Assembly: GCA_030538235.1 (NCBI GenBank)
Contig: JAUNUJ010000002.1
Coordinates: 248,001 to 312,000 of the forward strand
DNA length: 64,000 nucleotides
Source: Alcaligenaceae bacterium
GTDB taxonomy: Bacteria; Pseudomonadota; Gammaproteobacteria; Burkholderiales; Burkholderiaceae_B
Direction of reading: 5' to 3'
The notes under the pieces were generated by a model that was not told where the DNA came from, ran no database searches, and saw nothing but the letters and a program-made list of their open reading frames with translations. Below, piece after piece: positions 55,313-64,000 of the stretch. Position numbers and translations under genes: made by a program. Positions within the stretch are counted from its first letter, which is position 1; each line of letters begins with the position of its first letter.

Positions 55313-56191
55313 TTATCTGGTCTTATCTAAGCTCTGCTGACATAAGTCCAACCAGGCGCGAATAGTCTCTAGCGCCTCAGGCTCATCAAGAAACGGCACA
55401 TGTGCGCGATCTCTAAGCGTCGTCGCCAAGATATCAGGGCGCCTCGTTTGCATCTCAACTACCGTCTCTGCACTGAGAATATCTGAACTCTCACCACGAA
55501 TCACCGCTAACGGTTTATTTTCCAGAAGATCAAATAAAGCCCAAATTGGCGGTATATCAGCCGCATCCACATCAACCATGCTGGCAACAAAACCATCGCG
55601 CAAAGCCGGATCGTAAAACAACTCAACGCTATCTTCACCCTGCAGATATTGATGTTGAGCTTCCTCTAGCCAACGTGAATCAGGCACATGATTAAAACCA
55701 CTGCGACTGCCCTTTAAGACCTCGGCCATCTCCTGCAAAGTCTGGGCCTGGGGTTGAACCCCTAGATAATCACCGATTTTTTGCAAACCGGCAAACTCAA
55801 GCACCGGCCCAATATCGTTAAATAAAACCCCGACAATGCGCTCAACAGCGGCATAGGCCAAGCTCATCGAAATCAGTCCGCCGCGCGAGGTACCAATAAA
55901 AGCGGCACGCTCAATCGCTAATTGATCCATCACCTCTAAAACATCAGCTGCTTCTTGAGCCACCGTATAATTGCTCGGATCACTCCAATCAGAATGACCA
56001 CGGCCACGACTATCAATACGAATTAAGCGAATTTTAGGATCAAAATGAGCGACGAGATACTCAAAATCAAGACTGTTACGTGTGAGACCGGCTAAGGCAA
56101 TCACAGTCAGGCCCTGATACGATTCAGGATGACTGTCGCGATAAAAGATCTTAGTACCATCTTGTAGATTAAGTGTATGCTCACTGCTCAT
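55313..56191 (-). CDS. Alpha/beta hydrolase
   Basis: A 292-residue alpha/beta hydrolase. The nucleophile elbow is FIGTSRGGLISMSLA (Ser in GTSRG) and the oxyanion/His end reads RDRAHVPFLDEPEAL. The fold begins with a strand pattern LNLQDGTKIFYR. The substrate is unknown. It is the third gene of a pta-like - ackA - hydrolase operon, 24 bp after ackA. The ATG at 56191 is preferred because GGAG lies about 7 nt upstream. Confidence 0.86.
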   Translation of the reverse strand: MSSEHTLNLQDGTKIFYRDSHPESYQGLTVIALAGLTRNSLDFEYLVAHFDPKIRLIRIDSRGRGHSDWSDPSNYTVAQEAADVLEVMDQLAIERAAFIGTSRGGLISMSLAYAAVERIVGVLFNDIGPVLEFAGLQKIGDYLGVQPQAQTLQEMAEVLKGSRSGFNHVPDSRWLEEAQHQYLQGEDSVELFYDPALRDGFVASMVDVDAADIPPIWALFDLLENKPLAVIRGESSDILSAETVVEMQTRRPDILATTLRDRAHVPFLDEPEALETIRAWLDLCQQSLDKTR

Positions 56192-56215
56192 TTTAAACTC
56201 CAAAGCTGTTACGGC

Positions 56216-57430
56216 TTAAGCCACATCAGGTGTACTGCTTAAAGAGACCAGTTCGCGCGCAGCACGCACAATCACAATCTCTTCATCGGTAGGAATGACC
56301 ATTACCTTAAGCTTAGAGCTTTCAGAGCTGATTAAACGCTGACCATTGCCTTCGGTGTTACTGACATCATCAAAGTCTACCCCTAACCACGCTAGACCCT
56401 CACATACCTTGCGACGAACTAAGGCTGAGTTCTCACCAATGCCGGCGGTAAAGACCAACAGATCGATACCCTGCATCGTTGCGGCCATCGAGGCAATACC
56501 TGAACGTACCTTGTTAACAAAGTAATCAATTGCACGGTCTCCGGCCTCGGTGCCGGCTTCACCCAAAGTACGCATATCATTAGATAAACCACCGGACAAG
56601 CCTAATAAACCTGACTCATAGTAGAGCATATGACTGACCTCAGCCACACTCATCCCCTCTGTTTCCAATAAGTGGAAGATCACACCCGGATCAATCTGGC
56701 CACAGCGGGTACCCATCGGCAGACCGTCAAGCACACTGAAACCCATAGTGGATGCCTTACTCTTGCCGCCTTCAATAGCACACAGAGACGTGCCATTGCC
56801 CAAGTGAGCAACCACCACCTTGCCCTGATGCAATTCAGGCGCAATACGCTTTATTTCACTATTGATATAGTCGTAGCTTAAACCATGGAAACCGTAGCGC
56901 AGCACACCCTCTTCGTAAAAACGATAAGGAATAGCAAAGCCTTGATTAACAAACTCTTGAGTACGATGAAAAGCCGTATCAAAACACGCTAACTGTGGAA
57001 TATCGGGAAAATACTCCATCGCCGCATTAATACCAGAGAGGTTATGCGGTTGGTGCAAGGGTGCCAGTTTAGTAAACGACTTCAGCTTATCTAATACCTC
57101 TGGGGTAATAAGCACCGGACGGTCGTAAGCGTCTCCACCATGAACCACTCGGTGGCCCGCAGCTGTTACCACGACATGTGGGAAATGCATTTCAAGGGCA
57201 TCAATAACAACCTGCATCGCTGCCCCATGGTTTTGCAAATCGCACTTTTCAGGAAGCGTCAGCAGCTCGCCATTGACATCTTTAATTTTGACGGCACCAC
57301 CGGAACCAATGCGTTCGCAGAGACCGACCATAATCGGTGTGTCCTGACCGGCGAGGTAAAGAGCAAACTTCAGGGAAGATGAACCGGCATTAAGCGCTAA
57401 AAAGCCTTTATTATTTAAACTATTTGTCAT
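56216..57430 (-). CDS. ackA: Acetate kinase
   Basis: A 404-residue acetokinase. The N-terminal FLALNAGSSSLKFAL and the later VVHGGD and TKLAPLHQPHN segments mark the family. It interconverts acetyl-phosphate/ADP with acetate/ATP. The two binding-site signatures (GFHGLSYDYI, VVAHLGNGTSLCAI) are intact. It lies 27 bp after the phosphotransacylase gene and 24 bp before the hydrolase gene. AGGTG precedes the ATG. Confidence 0.95.
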   Translation of the reverse strand: MTNSLNNKGFLALNAGSSSLKFALYLAGQDTPIMVGLCERIGSGGAVKIKDVNGELLTLPEKCDLQNHGAAMQVVIDALEMHFPHVVVTAAGHRVVHGGDAYDRPVLITPEVLDKLKSFTKLAPLHQPHNLSGINAAMEYFPDIPQLACFDTAFHRTQEFVNQGFAIPYRFYEEGVLRYGFHGLSYDYINSEIKRIAPELHQGKVVVAHLGNGTSLCAIEGGKSKASTMGFSVLDGLPMGTRCGQIDPGVIFHLLETEGMSVAEVSHMLYYESGLLGLSGGLSNDMRTLGEAGTEAGDRAIDYFVNKVRSGIASMAATMQGIDLLVFTAGIGENSALVRRKVCEGLAWLGVDFDDVSNTEGNGQRLISSESSKLKVMVIPTDEEIVIVRAARELVSLSSTPDVA

Positions 57431-57457
57431 ATATTCACCTTTTTTAGGCTAATTTAC

Positions 57458-58837
57458 TTATTTATTTTTATAAGCATATTGTAAACTAACGACGGCACAA
57501 GAGGCTAAACGCGACATCTCGCTATCCGCACGTGAGTTAAGAATTACAGGCACCTTGGCACCAAGCACTAAACCGGCACCTTCGGCATGAGCTACATAGG
57601 TCATTTGCTTGATAAACATATTACCGGCGTCTAAATCAGGCATCACAAGGATATTTGCGCGACCAGCGACTTCACTCACAATACCTTTGGTGCGAGCGGC
57701 ATTTTCGTCAATGGCATTGTCCATAGCTAAAGGACCCTCAACCAAACCACCCTTAATCTGACCGCGATCAGCCATTTTTGATAATAAAGCAGCATCTACT
57801 GAAGATTGAATCGCAGGGTTAACCATTTCGACCGCAGACAATACCGCCACACGCGCTTCCATACCTAAAGAAACCGCTAAATCAATGGCATTTTGTGCGA
57901 TATCGACTTTGGTGTTTAAATCCGGGTAAATATTAATCGCTGCATCACTAATATGGAGCAATTCAGGACGACCCGGTGCATCCATGATAAAGACATGAGT
58001 AAAGCGACGACCGACTCGTAAACCAGTCTCCTTATTCAACATGGCACGTAGTAGATCATCCGTATGCAGGTGACCCTTCATAATCGAGACCGCACGACCT
58101 TCGTGTACCATCTGACAAGCGTAGCTTGCAACCGCCTGATCGCTACCCGGTACTTCGATAATTTCCATCTTGGAAATATCTTCGCCCATGCTGTCAGCTG
58201 CTTTACGAATCTTTTCCTCATTGCCCAGAAGAATAGGGATAATGATGCCCTCTTTGGCGGCAAGAATCGCGCCACCTAAAGAGTTTTTGTTGTGTGGACA
58301 AACCACGGCTACCGGGATTGGATCGCACTCTTTGGCACGACGTAACAACTCTTCAAAATGGCGATGACGCTGAACCAACAAACCAGGTACCTCAAGGTTT
58401 TCACGCTCATACTTAATGGTCGGCGCATGGACATCCGTATAGCCATCGAGAATTAGCGTCTCATCTGAGGTGCGAGTAACAGAAAACTTTAAGCTAATAA
58501 CATTAGCTTCTTTTTTATCTGTTACTTCAACTTCAATCAGCATTTCATCACCTGGGTGAGCGCGTGCATAGGATTCAAAATGGTAATTTTTAAAGGCCGC
58601 ACCAGGTCCAGGCAAGATATTGCCCACCACAGCAGAAACGATAGAGGCCACAAACATGGTCGGAGCCATATTTTCCGGCTCACCATCACCATCAACATCG
58701 TGATTAGGCAGACTCAGTGGATTGTAGTTACCGGAGGCGGAGGCAAACACATATAAATCATCCACCGTAATCAGGCGGCGTAATTCGGCTTTTTCACCTA
58801 CTTGTAACTCATCAAAGGTGCGGTTTACTAAACGCAT
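57458..58837 (-). CDS. Bifunctional MaoC-like enoyl-CoA hydratase / phosphate acyltransferase
   Basis: A 459-residue fusion. The N-terminal about 140 residues are a MaoC-like hotdog domain (RTFDELQVGEKAELRRLITVDDL, then FVASIVSAVVGNILPGPGA). From about 160 on is a phosphotransacetylase/phosphotransbutyrylase domain (HTDDLLRAMLNKETGLRVGRR, then GLVEGPLAMDNAID). It would supply acyl-phosphate to the acetate kinase next door, and the hotdog part may bind or hydrate enoyl-CoA. Such bifunctional proteins are known in several proteobacteria. It heads the operon. The ATG follows GAGGAATT. Confidence 0.9.
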   Translation of the reverse strand: MRLVNRTFDELQVGEKAELRRLITVDDLYVFASASGNYNPLSLPNHDVDGDGEPENMAPTMFVASIVSAVVGNILPGPGAAFKNYHFESYARAHPGDEMLIEVEVTDKKEANVISLKFSVTRTSDETLILDGYTDVHAPTIKYERENLEVPGLLVQRHRHFEELLRRAKECDPIPVAVVCPHNKNSLGGAILAAKEGIIIPILLGNEEKIRKAADSMGEDISKMEIIEVPGSDQAVASYACQMVHEGRAVSIMKGHLHTDDLLRAMLNKETGLRVGRRFTHVFIMDAPGRPELLHISDAAINIYPDLNTKVDIAQNAIDLAVSLGMEARVAVLSAVEMVNPAIQSSVDAALLSKMADRGQIKGGLVEGPLAMDNAIDENAARTKGIVSEVAGRANILVMPDLDAGNMFIKQMTYVAHAEGAGLVLGAKVPVILNSRADSEMSRLASCAVVSLQYAYKNK

Positions 58838-59208
58838 AATTTAAATTCCTCTATTAATTGATATCGCGCAATATGATTAAAAATGGCTGTTTGCTACTGA
58901 CGAAACCGCCATAAAACTCTTAAAAGATGTCCAGCGTCGAACTCTCGACTGACATCACAAAACTCACTAATACCAAGACTATAAAACGATCTGAATGGTT
59001 TATCACCCTCAATCACACTATGACCCTGAGCAGACGAGCGGATAAGCAAATTGGCGTCGTTTATAAAATAAGCAAATAAGCTTAGCGGCAAGGCGAGACA
59101 TGATGTGCCGGAGATAAAAAACTGTGTTGGGGTGAGATTTTACCACGTGGCCATGACATGTTTTTGACACCATGCCATTAAGTTTTTAGCTACTACTAAT
59201 ATAACAAA
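58838..59208. other. Intergenic region upstream of the pta-like operon
   Basis: About 370 bp with no supported gene. It contains a small CCACGTGG palindrome near 59145-59155 and probably the promoter for the phosphotransacylase operon, which I could not define. A short ORF on the minus strand (58894-59091) has no family resemblance. Confidence 0.4.
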
Positions 59209-59242
59209 AAGCCCCACTAACCATATGGCTAAGTAGGGCTTA
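59209..59242 (-). terminator. Intrinsic terminator of the methionine ABC operon
   Basis: On the minus strand the stem AAGCCC.ACT/AGT.GGGCTT (one C.A mismatch) contains a CCATATGG loop helix and is followed by TTTTTGTTAT. It lies 46 bp after the metQ stop. Confidence 0.78.
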
Positions 59243-59288
59243 GTTGATCCTGATTAACTGCCTAAGCAATAATTGCTAAAATTAACGA

Positions 59289-60077
59289 TTAGAAGGCCGG
59301 AACGACCGCTCCCTTGTACTGCTCTTCGATGAATTTTTTGACTTCATCACTATTAAGCGCTTTGATTAACTTCTCAACGCGGGGATCCTTTTCATTGCCC
59401 TCTTTAACAGCAACTAAGTTGGCATAAGGAGACTCTGAACCCTCAATTAATAAGGCATCTTCTAGTGGATTTAAACCGGCTTCCAAAGCGTAGTTTGTAT
59501 TGATTAACGCCAAATCCACATCATCGAGAATACGCGCTAAGGTCGCGGCTTCCAATTCCGTGAAACGCAGTTTCTTAGGGTTCTCAGAGACATCTCTGGC
59601 AGTGGCCAATAAATTATCCGGATCTTCTAATTTGATAAGGCCATTTTGTTCCAACAATAAAAGTGCACGAGCACCATTAGATGGATCGTTAGGTATAGCA
59701 ACACGAGCACCCTCTTTTAAGTCCTCGATCTTGTCAATTTTTTTGGAGTATGCACCAAACGGCTCAACGTGCACTAAGGCCACGCTCACTAAATCCGTGC
59801 TACGCTCCTGATTGAAGCTATCCATATACGGCCTGTGCTGAAAGAAGTTGACATCAATCTGCCCATCGACCACTTGTTGATTTGGCTGCACATAGTCAGT
59901 AAAGACTTTAATATCCAAATCCACGCCCTCGTCCTTAAGGGCCGGCTTAATATGCTCAAGGATTTCAGCATGAGGCACCGGAGTTGCTGCAATACTTAAT
60001 TTATCGGCCGCCAAGCTCGGTTGTACAGCCACAGCAGCAGTGAGTGCTAAGGCAGAAAAAATAGACTTTAACTTCAT
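59289..60077 (-). CDS. metQ: Methionine ABC transporter, substrate-binding protein
   Basis: A 262-residue NlpA/MetQ-family binding protein (KLSIAATPVPHAEILEHIKP is typical). It binds methionine for the MetNI importer. The N-terminus is a signal peptide cleaved after LAA near residue 23, and there is no lipobox cysteine, unlike the lipoprotein MetQ of E. coli. It is the last gene of a metN - metI - metQ arrangement, separated from metI by 113 bp, and may have its own promoter. A terminator follows. Confidence 0.92.
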   Translation of the reverse strand: MKLKSIFSALALTAAVAVQPSLAADKLSIAATPVPHAEILEHIKPALKDEGVDLDIKVFTDYVQPNQQVVDGQIDVNFFQHRPYMDSFNQERSTDLVSVALVHVEPFGAYSKKIDKIEDLKEGARVAIPNDPSNGARALLLLEQNGLIKLEDPDNLLATARDVSENPKKLRFTELEAATLARILDDVDLALINTNYALEAGLNPLEDALLIEGSESPYANLVAVKEGNEKDPRVEKLIKALNSDEVKKFIEEQYKGAVVPAF

Positions 60078-60190
60078 AAAATATTCTCCATTGATCTTGA
60101 AATATTTTTAATAGTATATAAAAACCAAGAAAAAAGCCATAAAAACAATCGTTTATATAACTTGTGATTATAAAGATATAATTGCAGCGA

Positions 60191-60850
60191 CTATTTACGG
60201 TTCATTTTAGAGACCAAACGATCGCCGAACATCTGAATCACTTGCACCATCACCACAAGAATTACCACGGTAATCAACATGACCTCAACTTGGTAGCGTT
60301 GATAGCCGTAGCGAATGGCAATATCACCCAGACCGCCACCACCAACCACGCCACTCATGGCAGTGTAACCAATCAGCGTAATCGCCGTGACCACCACGGC
60401 ACTGATCACGCCGGTGGTCGCTTCCGGTAAGAGAGCATAAAAAACCGTTTGTCGAGGCGTGGCACCCATGGCTTTACAAGCCTCGGAAATACCCGGATCC
60501 AATTCACGCAGCACATTTTCCACCAAGCGCGCAAAAAACGGCGCCGCCCCCACCACTAAGGGCGGTATAGAGCCGGGTACTCCCAACGCCGTGCCCATCA
60601 CAAAGCGGGTAAAGGGAATTAACACAATCAGTAAAATTAAAAATGGCACTGAACGCAACACATTAACCACTAAAGACAGCACTTGATAAATCGGCTTATT
60701 GGCCAATAACTGCCTTTCGCTGCATAAAAATAAATAAACCCCTAGTGGCAGACCGATCAAAACCGTAAAAAACAGTGACCAACCGGTCATAATCAAGGTG
60801 TCTAGGGTCGCTTCACCAATTAGCCCCCAATCAACTCGTTGAAAGTTCAC
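60191..60850 (-). CDS. metI: Methionine ABC transporter, permease
   Basis: A 219-residue inner-membrane permease with five helices and the EAA-type loop GISEACKAMGATPRQTVFYALLP near residue 120, as in MetI. It starts with GTG at 60850, overlapping the metN stop by 4 bp (GTGA). It forms the channel of the methionine importer with MetN. The gap to metQ is larger than usual. Confidence 0.92.
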   Translation of the reverse strand: MNFQRVDWGLIGEATLDTLIMTGWSLFFTVLIGLPLGVYLFLCSERQLLANKPIYQVLSLVVNVLRSVPFLILLIVLIPFTRFVMGTALGVPGSIPPLVVGAAPFFARLVENVLRELDPGISEACKAMGATPRQTVFYALLPEATTGVISAVVVTAITLIGYTAMSGVVGGGGLGDIAIRYGYQRYQVEVMLITVVILVVMVQVIQMFGDRLVSKMNRK

Positions 60851-61863
60851 GACTGCAATACCTCATAAGCGACATTATTATTTTTCAAAAACTGAGTTAC
60901 TTGCTCTTGCTGAGCCGCTTCACCCTCAATGGAAACCACCAATTGGCCATAAGCAATCTCCTTTAATTGACCAACGGTGCCCTGCAAAATACTGACTTGC
61001 ACATCAAGCTCTTTAGATAAACAACTAATTAAAGGCTGCGCCGTCGTCTCACCTCTATAACTTAAACGTAGCACCTGCGCTCCCGAACCGCCAACTAAGC
61101 GCTTCCAAGCCTCGGCATCAACGCCACTGCTCTCGTGTAATAAGGACTGCGTTGTGGCGTGCTGCGGATGCAAAAAGACATCGATAACATCACCCTCTTC
61201 GACCAAATAACCATGATCCAGTACCGCAACCTTATCGCACACACTACGAATCACGTCCATACTATGCGTAATCAACACAATGGTGATACCTAGACGCTGA
61301 TTAATATCCATTAGCAAAGCTAAAATGGCCTGGGTGGTTTCGGGATCCAGAGCACTTGTCGCCTCGTCACACAACAAAAGCTCAGGATTATTGGCTAAAG
61401 AACGGGCAATGCCCACGCGTTGCTTCTGACCACCGGATAATTGTGCCGGGTACTTATGCGTATGCTCAGTCAAACCGACAATTTCCAACAACTCCAACGC
61501 CCGTGCTTCACGCGCTTTTTTAGGCACACCGACTAAACGCAATGGCAGACAGACATTTTCCAACACGGTACGTGAACTCAGCAAATTAAAATGCTGAAAA
61601 ACCATGCCGATACGGTGACGCAAGGCTCGTAATTGAGCCCCCCTAAAAGAACTGATGTCCTCACCATTTAAGTAGACCTTGCCACTGCTAGGTCTTTCGA
61701 GAAGATTCAAGAGACGAATTAAAGTAGATTTCCCGGCACCCGAACGACCAATGATGCCGTAAATCGAACCTCTGTCGATTTGCAAATTAACATCACTGAG
61801 TGCGACATGCTCTGGTCTACCCTGAGTCACAAAACGTTTATAGATATGTTCTAGACGAATCAA
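60847..61863 (-). CDS. metN: Methionine ABC transporter, ATP-binding protein
   Basis: A 338-residue ABC ATPase. Walker A GRSGAGKST is at residues 39-47, the signature LSGGQKQR near 144 and Walker B LLLCDEATSALDPE near 165. Residues about 260-338 form the regulatory NIL domain, which binds methionine and causes transinhibition. The start is TTG at 61863 with GGA a few bases before, and no ATG suits the family's N-terminus. It is the first gene of the leftward met operon. Confidence 0.93.
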   Translation of the reverse strand: MIRLEHIYKRFVTQGRPEHVALSDVNLQIDRGSIYGIIGRSGAGKSTLIRLLNLLERPSSGKVYLNGEDISSFRGAQLRALRHRIGMVFQHFNLLSSRTVLENVCLPLRLVGVPKKAREARALELLEIVGLTEHTHKYPAQLSGGQKQRVGIARSLANNPELLLCDEATSALDPETTQAILALLMDINQRLGITIVLITHSMDVIRSVCDKVAVLDHGYLVEEGDVIDVFLHPQHATTQSLLHESSGVDAEAWKRLVGGSGAQVLRLSYRGETTAQPLISCLSKELDVQVSILQGTVGQLKEIAYGQLVVSIEGEAAQQEQVTQFLKNNNVAYEVLQS

Positions 61864-62286
61864 GATTTTTCCAAAAAATTTTTAATAGCAAATATTGTAA
61901 ACAATTTAATCAATCAATAGGATGTTGACCGCGCTTTAAGCAAGGCTTAGTCGATGTGTCGACAAGTTTTACCGAACTTTATTATGGTCAGATTCAATTA
62001 GTTTAAGCTGAAAGTTAATTTGCAATCTTTTTTTAGATGGGTTATTTTAATAGGCTGTTATAAAATTTCCTCTGTGTACTTGTAGTTAGTTTGAGTTAAT
62101 TTAAACATAAACTTTATTTAAATTAATTAAACCTTTAATGACTACGGTATCTGTCAACTTAGAGATTGATCTCTCTGTCTTGTATTGACGACCCATTTGT
62201 TGTCGTTTTCCGCAAAACCCTTGGCATACGCAGTTACCTACGAATTTATTTGTATGAACAATGTAAGACTTAAGGAGCTTTTCAAT
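61864..62286. other. Divergent regulatory region between metN and proX
   Basis: About 420 bp, AT-rich, with no gene. It must hold the promoters of the leftward metN operon and the rightward proX gene. Small inverted repeats (AGAGAT/ATCTCT near 62160-62175, GTCGAC near 61960) are present, but no recognised riboswitch or MetJ site was found. The reading frame entering proX from 62185 is extended but not well supported. Confidence 0.4.
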
Positions 62287-63297
62287 ATGTTATTTAGCAA
62301 GAAGAAACTACTATCGACGGCGCTTGCCGCCGCTGCATTAAGCGTTGGGGTCAGCAACACAGCCGCTGCCGAAGAAGCTACTTGCGAAGTCGATCGTACC
62401 GTTAATTTTGGCGGTATGAGCTGGGAGTCAAATTTAGTGCTGAGCGATGTGCAGCGTCTAATCCTTGAACATGGCTACGGTTGTGAAACCGAGGTCCTCC
62501 CAACCGAAACGTTACCCGCATTAGCCGCCCTGGAACGTGGCGATTTAGATGTCAATACCGAGATCTGGTTAAACTCCATGGGTACCATTTGGGATGACGC
62601 GGTTGAACGCGGTCGTGTGATCCGTTCAGGGGATTTATTCCTCGGTGGCGAGGCTTGGTTTATCCCGAAATATGTGCAAGAACGTTTCCCTGACTTAAAA
62701 GCAGCATCCGATCTGCCTAAGTATAAGGAAGAATTCAAAGATCCTGAAGATCCGACTAAAGGTCGTTTCTACGGCTGTCCTGCCGGTTGGGCTTGTGAAG
62801 TGGTTAGTACCAACTTATTCAAGGCCTTGGAATTAGCTGATGATTTCACGTACTATCAACCCGGCACCGGTGCCGCTCAAAAAGCCGCCTTGCTGTCTGA
62901 TTATCGTCGCAAAAACAATATCGCTTTCTACTACTGGTACCCCACCCCTCTGGTCGGTTCTTTAGACCTAGTGGAGCTGGAATTACCAGAGTATGACGAA
63001 GCCAAACATAAATGCCTGACGGATGTCGATTGTGACAATCCGCAAGCCTCTGCCTATCCTAATAATCCGGTGTTTGTTGGTTTAAATAAGAAATTCGCCG
63101 ATGAAGCTCCGCAACTAAAGGCCTTCTTTGATAAGAACACAGTGCCTTTAGAGGTGATTAACGAGACCCTAGCCGAAATGGAAGACTCGGGCGATGATTC
63201 CATCGATGTAGCCAAGTGGTTCCTAGCTGAGTACCCGGAAGTCTGGACTGAGTGGGTGCCTGCAGACGTTGCCGAGCGCGTAAAAAAAGCCCTCTAA
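62287..63297 (+). CDS. Glycine-betaine/choline-type ABC transporter binding protein (ProX-like), copy 1
   Basis: A 336-residue periplasmic binding protein of the ProX/OpuAC type. The signal peptide ends near residue 28 (TAAAEEA). The mature sequence starts CEVDRTVNFGGMSWESN and contains LPTETLPALAALERGDLDVNTEIW and a paired-Cys region GCPAGWACEV. Such proteins deliver osmoprotectants (glycine betaine, choline, proline betaine) to an ABC importer. The start at 62287 follows AAGGAG; the frame is open to 62185. The permease and ATPase genes are not visible. It is followed by a close paralogue. Confidence 0.86.
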   Translation: MLFSKKKLLSTALAAAALSVGVSNTAAAEEATCEVDRTVNFGGMSWESNLVLSDVQRLILEHGYGCETEVLPTETLPALAALERGDLDVNTEIWLNSMGTIWDDAVERGRVIRSGDLFLGGEAWFIPKYVQERFPDLKAASDLPKYKEEFKDPEDPTKGRFYGCPAGWACEVVSTNLFKALELADDFTYYQPGTGAAQKAALLSDYRRKNNIAFYYWYPTPLVGSLDLVELELPEYDEAKHKCLTDVDCDNPQASAYPNNPVFVGLNKKFADEAPQLKAFFDKNTVPLEVINETLAEMEDSGDDSIDVAKWFLAEYPEVWTEWVPADVAERVKKAL

Positions 63298-63336
63298 ACC
63301 CCTAATTTTACGATAAATAACTATAACGAAGCCTAA

Positions 63337-63358
63337 CTTGAAGACTGCGGTCTTCAAG
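63337..63358 (+). promoter_or_regulatory. Intergenic mRNA hairpin between the two proX copies
   Basis: A perfect 9-bp stem CTTGAAGAC/GTCTTCAAG with loop TGCG and no T-run. It is not a terminator. In a joint transcript it could stabilise the upstream message, as known for binding-protein genes in other operons. Confidence 0.55.
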
Positions 63359-63402
63359 CACGGGCATAAGATCAATAGAGAGTTTAAAGAGCAAACAAAA
63401 CT

Positions 63403-64000
63403 ATGCTATTTAGCAAAAAAAATATCACAGCAATCCTTACGACCGCTACCCTAAGCTTGGGCACAACCACCACAGCGCTTGCTGCCGAAGCCGTCTGTGA
63501 AGTTGATCGTAGCGTTAATTTTGGTGGCATGAGTTGGGAAAACAACCTACTTATGGTCGATATTCAACGTTTTATTTTAGAACATGGCTACGGTTGTGAA
63601 ACCAGTGTCCTACCAACAGAAACCCTACCCGCTTTAGCCGCCTTGGAACGTGGCGATCTGGATGTTAATAGCGAAATCTGGCTTAACAGTCTGGGCGGTT
63701 TATGGAATGCCGCTTTAGAACGGGGTCGGATTGTTCGTTCCGGTGGACTGTATGTGGGTGTTGAAGCGTGGTTTATCCCCAAATACGTACAAGAACGCTT
63801 CCCAGATTTAAAGGCGGCCACCGATCTGCCTAAATATAAAGAAGAATTCAAAGATCCCGAAGAACCGAACAAAGGACGTTTTTATAGCTGCCCCGCCGGT
63901 TGGAATTGCGAAGTGGTGGATTCAAACCTTTTCAAGGCCTTAAATCTAGGTGAACATTTCACCCTCTACCAACCGGGCACTGCAGCCGCCCAAAAAGCGG
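63403..64000 (+). CDS. ProX-like binding protein, copy 2 (partial)
   Basis: The frame is open from the ATG at 63403 to the window end (199 codons visible). It repeats copy 1 with about three quarters identical residues by eye, e.g. CEVDRSVNFGGMSWENN, RGDLDVNSEIW and CPAGWNCEVV. The signal peptide has diverged more than the mature region. Two tandem copies suggest different ligand preference or expression. The ABC permease and ATPase may follow outside the window. Confidence 0.85.
   Translation, partial: MLFSKKNITAILTTATLSLGTTTTALAAEAVCEVDRSVNFGGMSWENNLLMVDIQRFILEHGYGCETSVLPTETLPALAALERGDLDVNSEIWLNSLGGLWNAALERGRIVRSGGLYVGVEAWFIPKYVQERFPDLKAATDLPKYKEEFKDPEEPNKGRFYSCPAGWNCEVVDSNLFKALNLGEHFTLYQPGTAAAQKA

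Noticed and set aside
58894..59091. 65-aa minus-strand ORF upstream of the pta-like gene
   Set aside because: No recognised motif, and it is isolated. It could be a decayed gene, but the sequence does not support a call.
59145..59155. CCACGTGG palindrome
   Set aside because: An 8-bp palindrome is expected by chance, and nothing relates it to a regulator here.
62475..63872. Similar antisense ORFs in both proX copies
   Set aside because: They are conserved only because the sense genes are duplicated, and both lie fully within the real coding sequences.
1..64000. tRNA, rRNA, CRISPR array, IS element or prophage
   Set aside because: Looked for tRNA arms, regular repeat-spacer patterns, transposase-like ORFs and phage genes on both strands and found none that could be supported.

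Overview
This window comes from a moderate-GC proteobacterium with AT-rich intergenic DNA, most likely a betaproteobacterium of the Burkholderiales/Alcaligenaceae type. Supporting hints are the argS - SPOR protein - dsbA order, a DUF1840 protein, adjacent DUF2868 and DUF3482 genes, a MerR-controlled leucine-degradation cluster, and a type VI secretion (T6SS) layout with an OmpA-tailed TssL. The low GC would fit Oligella- or Pelistega-like genera, but that placement is inference and was not checked against any database.

Region 1 (1-18.2 kb) is one part of a T6SS locus. A leftward operon reads tssJ, tssK, tssL(OmpA), tssM, tagF and a kinase-like protein that runs off the left edge. Divergent from it is a lipoprotein plus FHA-protein pair. 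After an interruption of about 2.5 kb come tssH/clpV (leftward) and tssG (rightward). The interruption holds an hsdM fragment, an orphan 94-aa ORF, an exported pyrophosphatase and a fumarylpyruvate-hydrolase-like gene. Genes for the sheath, tube, spike and rest of the baseplate (tssB, tssC, hcp, tssE, tssF, tssA, vgrG) are not in the window. The two divergent T6SS promoter regions each hold an 8-12-8 bp inverted repeat.

Region 2 (18.2-37.4 kb) is mostly housekeeping: pmp3-like, hslR, DUF3025, a GntP-family permease, a TauE-like exporter, a complete polar amino-acid ABC transporter, DUF1232, the DUF2868/DUF3482 membrane protein-GTPase pair, lemA with two TPM-domain genes, a LysE exporter, prfC, two unknown membrane proteins, and leuA. 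A Leu-codon-rich leader peptide precedes leuA and strongly suggests transcription attenuation.

Region 3 (37.4-48.5 kb) carries a Sec-signal RHS-repeat protein with a C-terminal DUF2235/Tle1-like lipase domain, then argS - SPOR - dsbA, metC, a second LysE exporter and a metallo-beta-lactamase-fold hydrolase. Region 4 (48.5-58.9 kb) is a LiuR-type operon (isovaleryl-CoA dehydrogenase, thiolase, both methylcrotonyl-CoA carboxylase subunits) that lacks liuC and liuE, facing an acetate-type operon (MaoC-phosphotransacylase, ackA, alpha/beta hydrolase). Region 5 (59-64 kb) is the methionine importer metN-metI-metQ and two tandem glycine-betaine-type binding proteins, the second cut by the window end. 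No tRNA, rRNA, insertion sequence or CRISPR array was seen.
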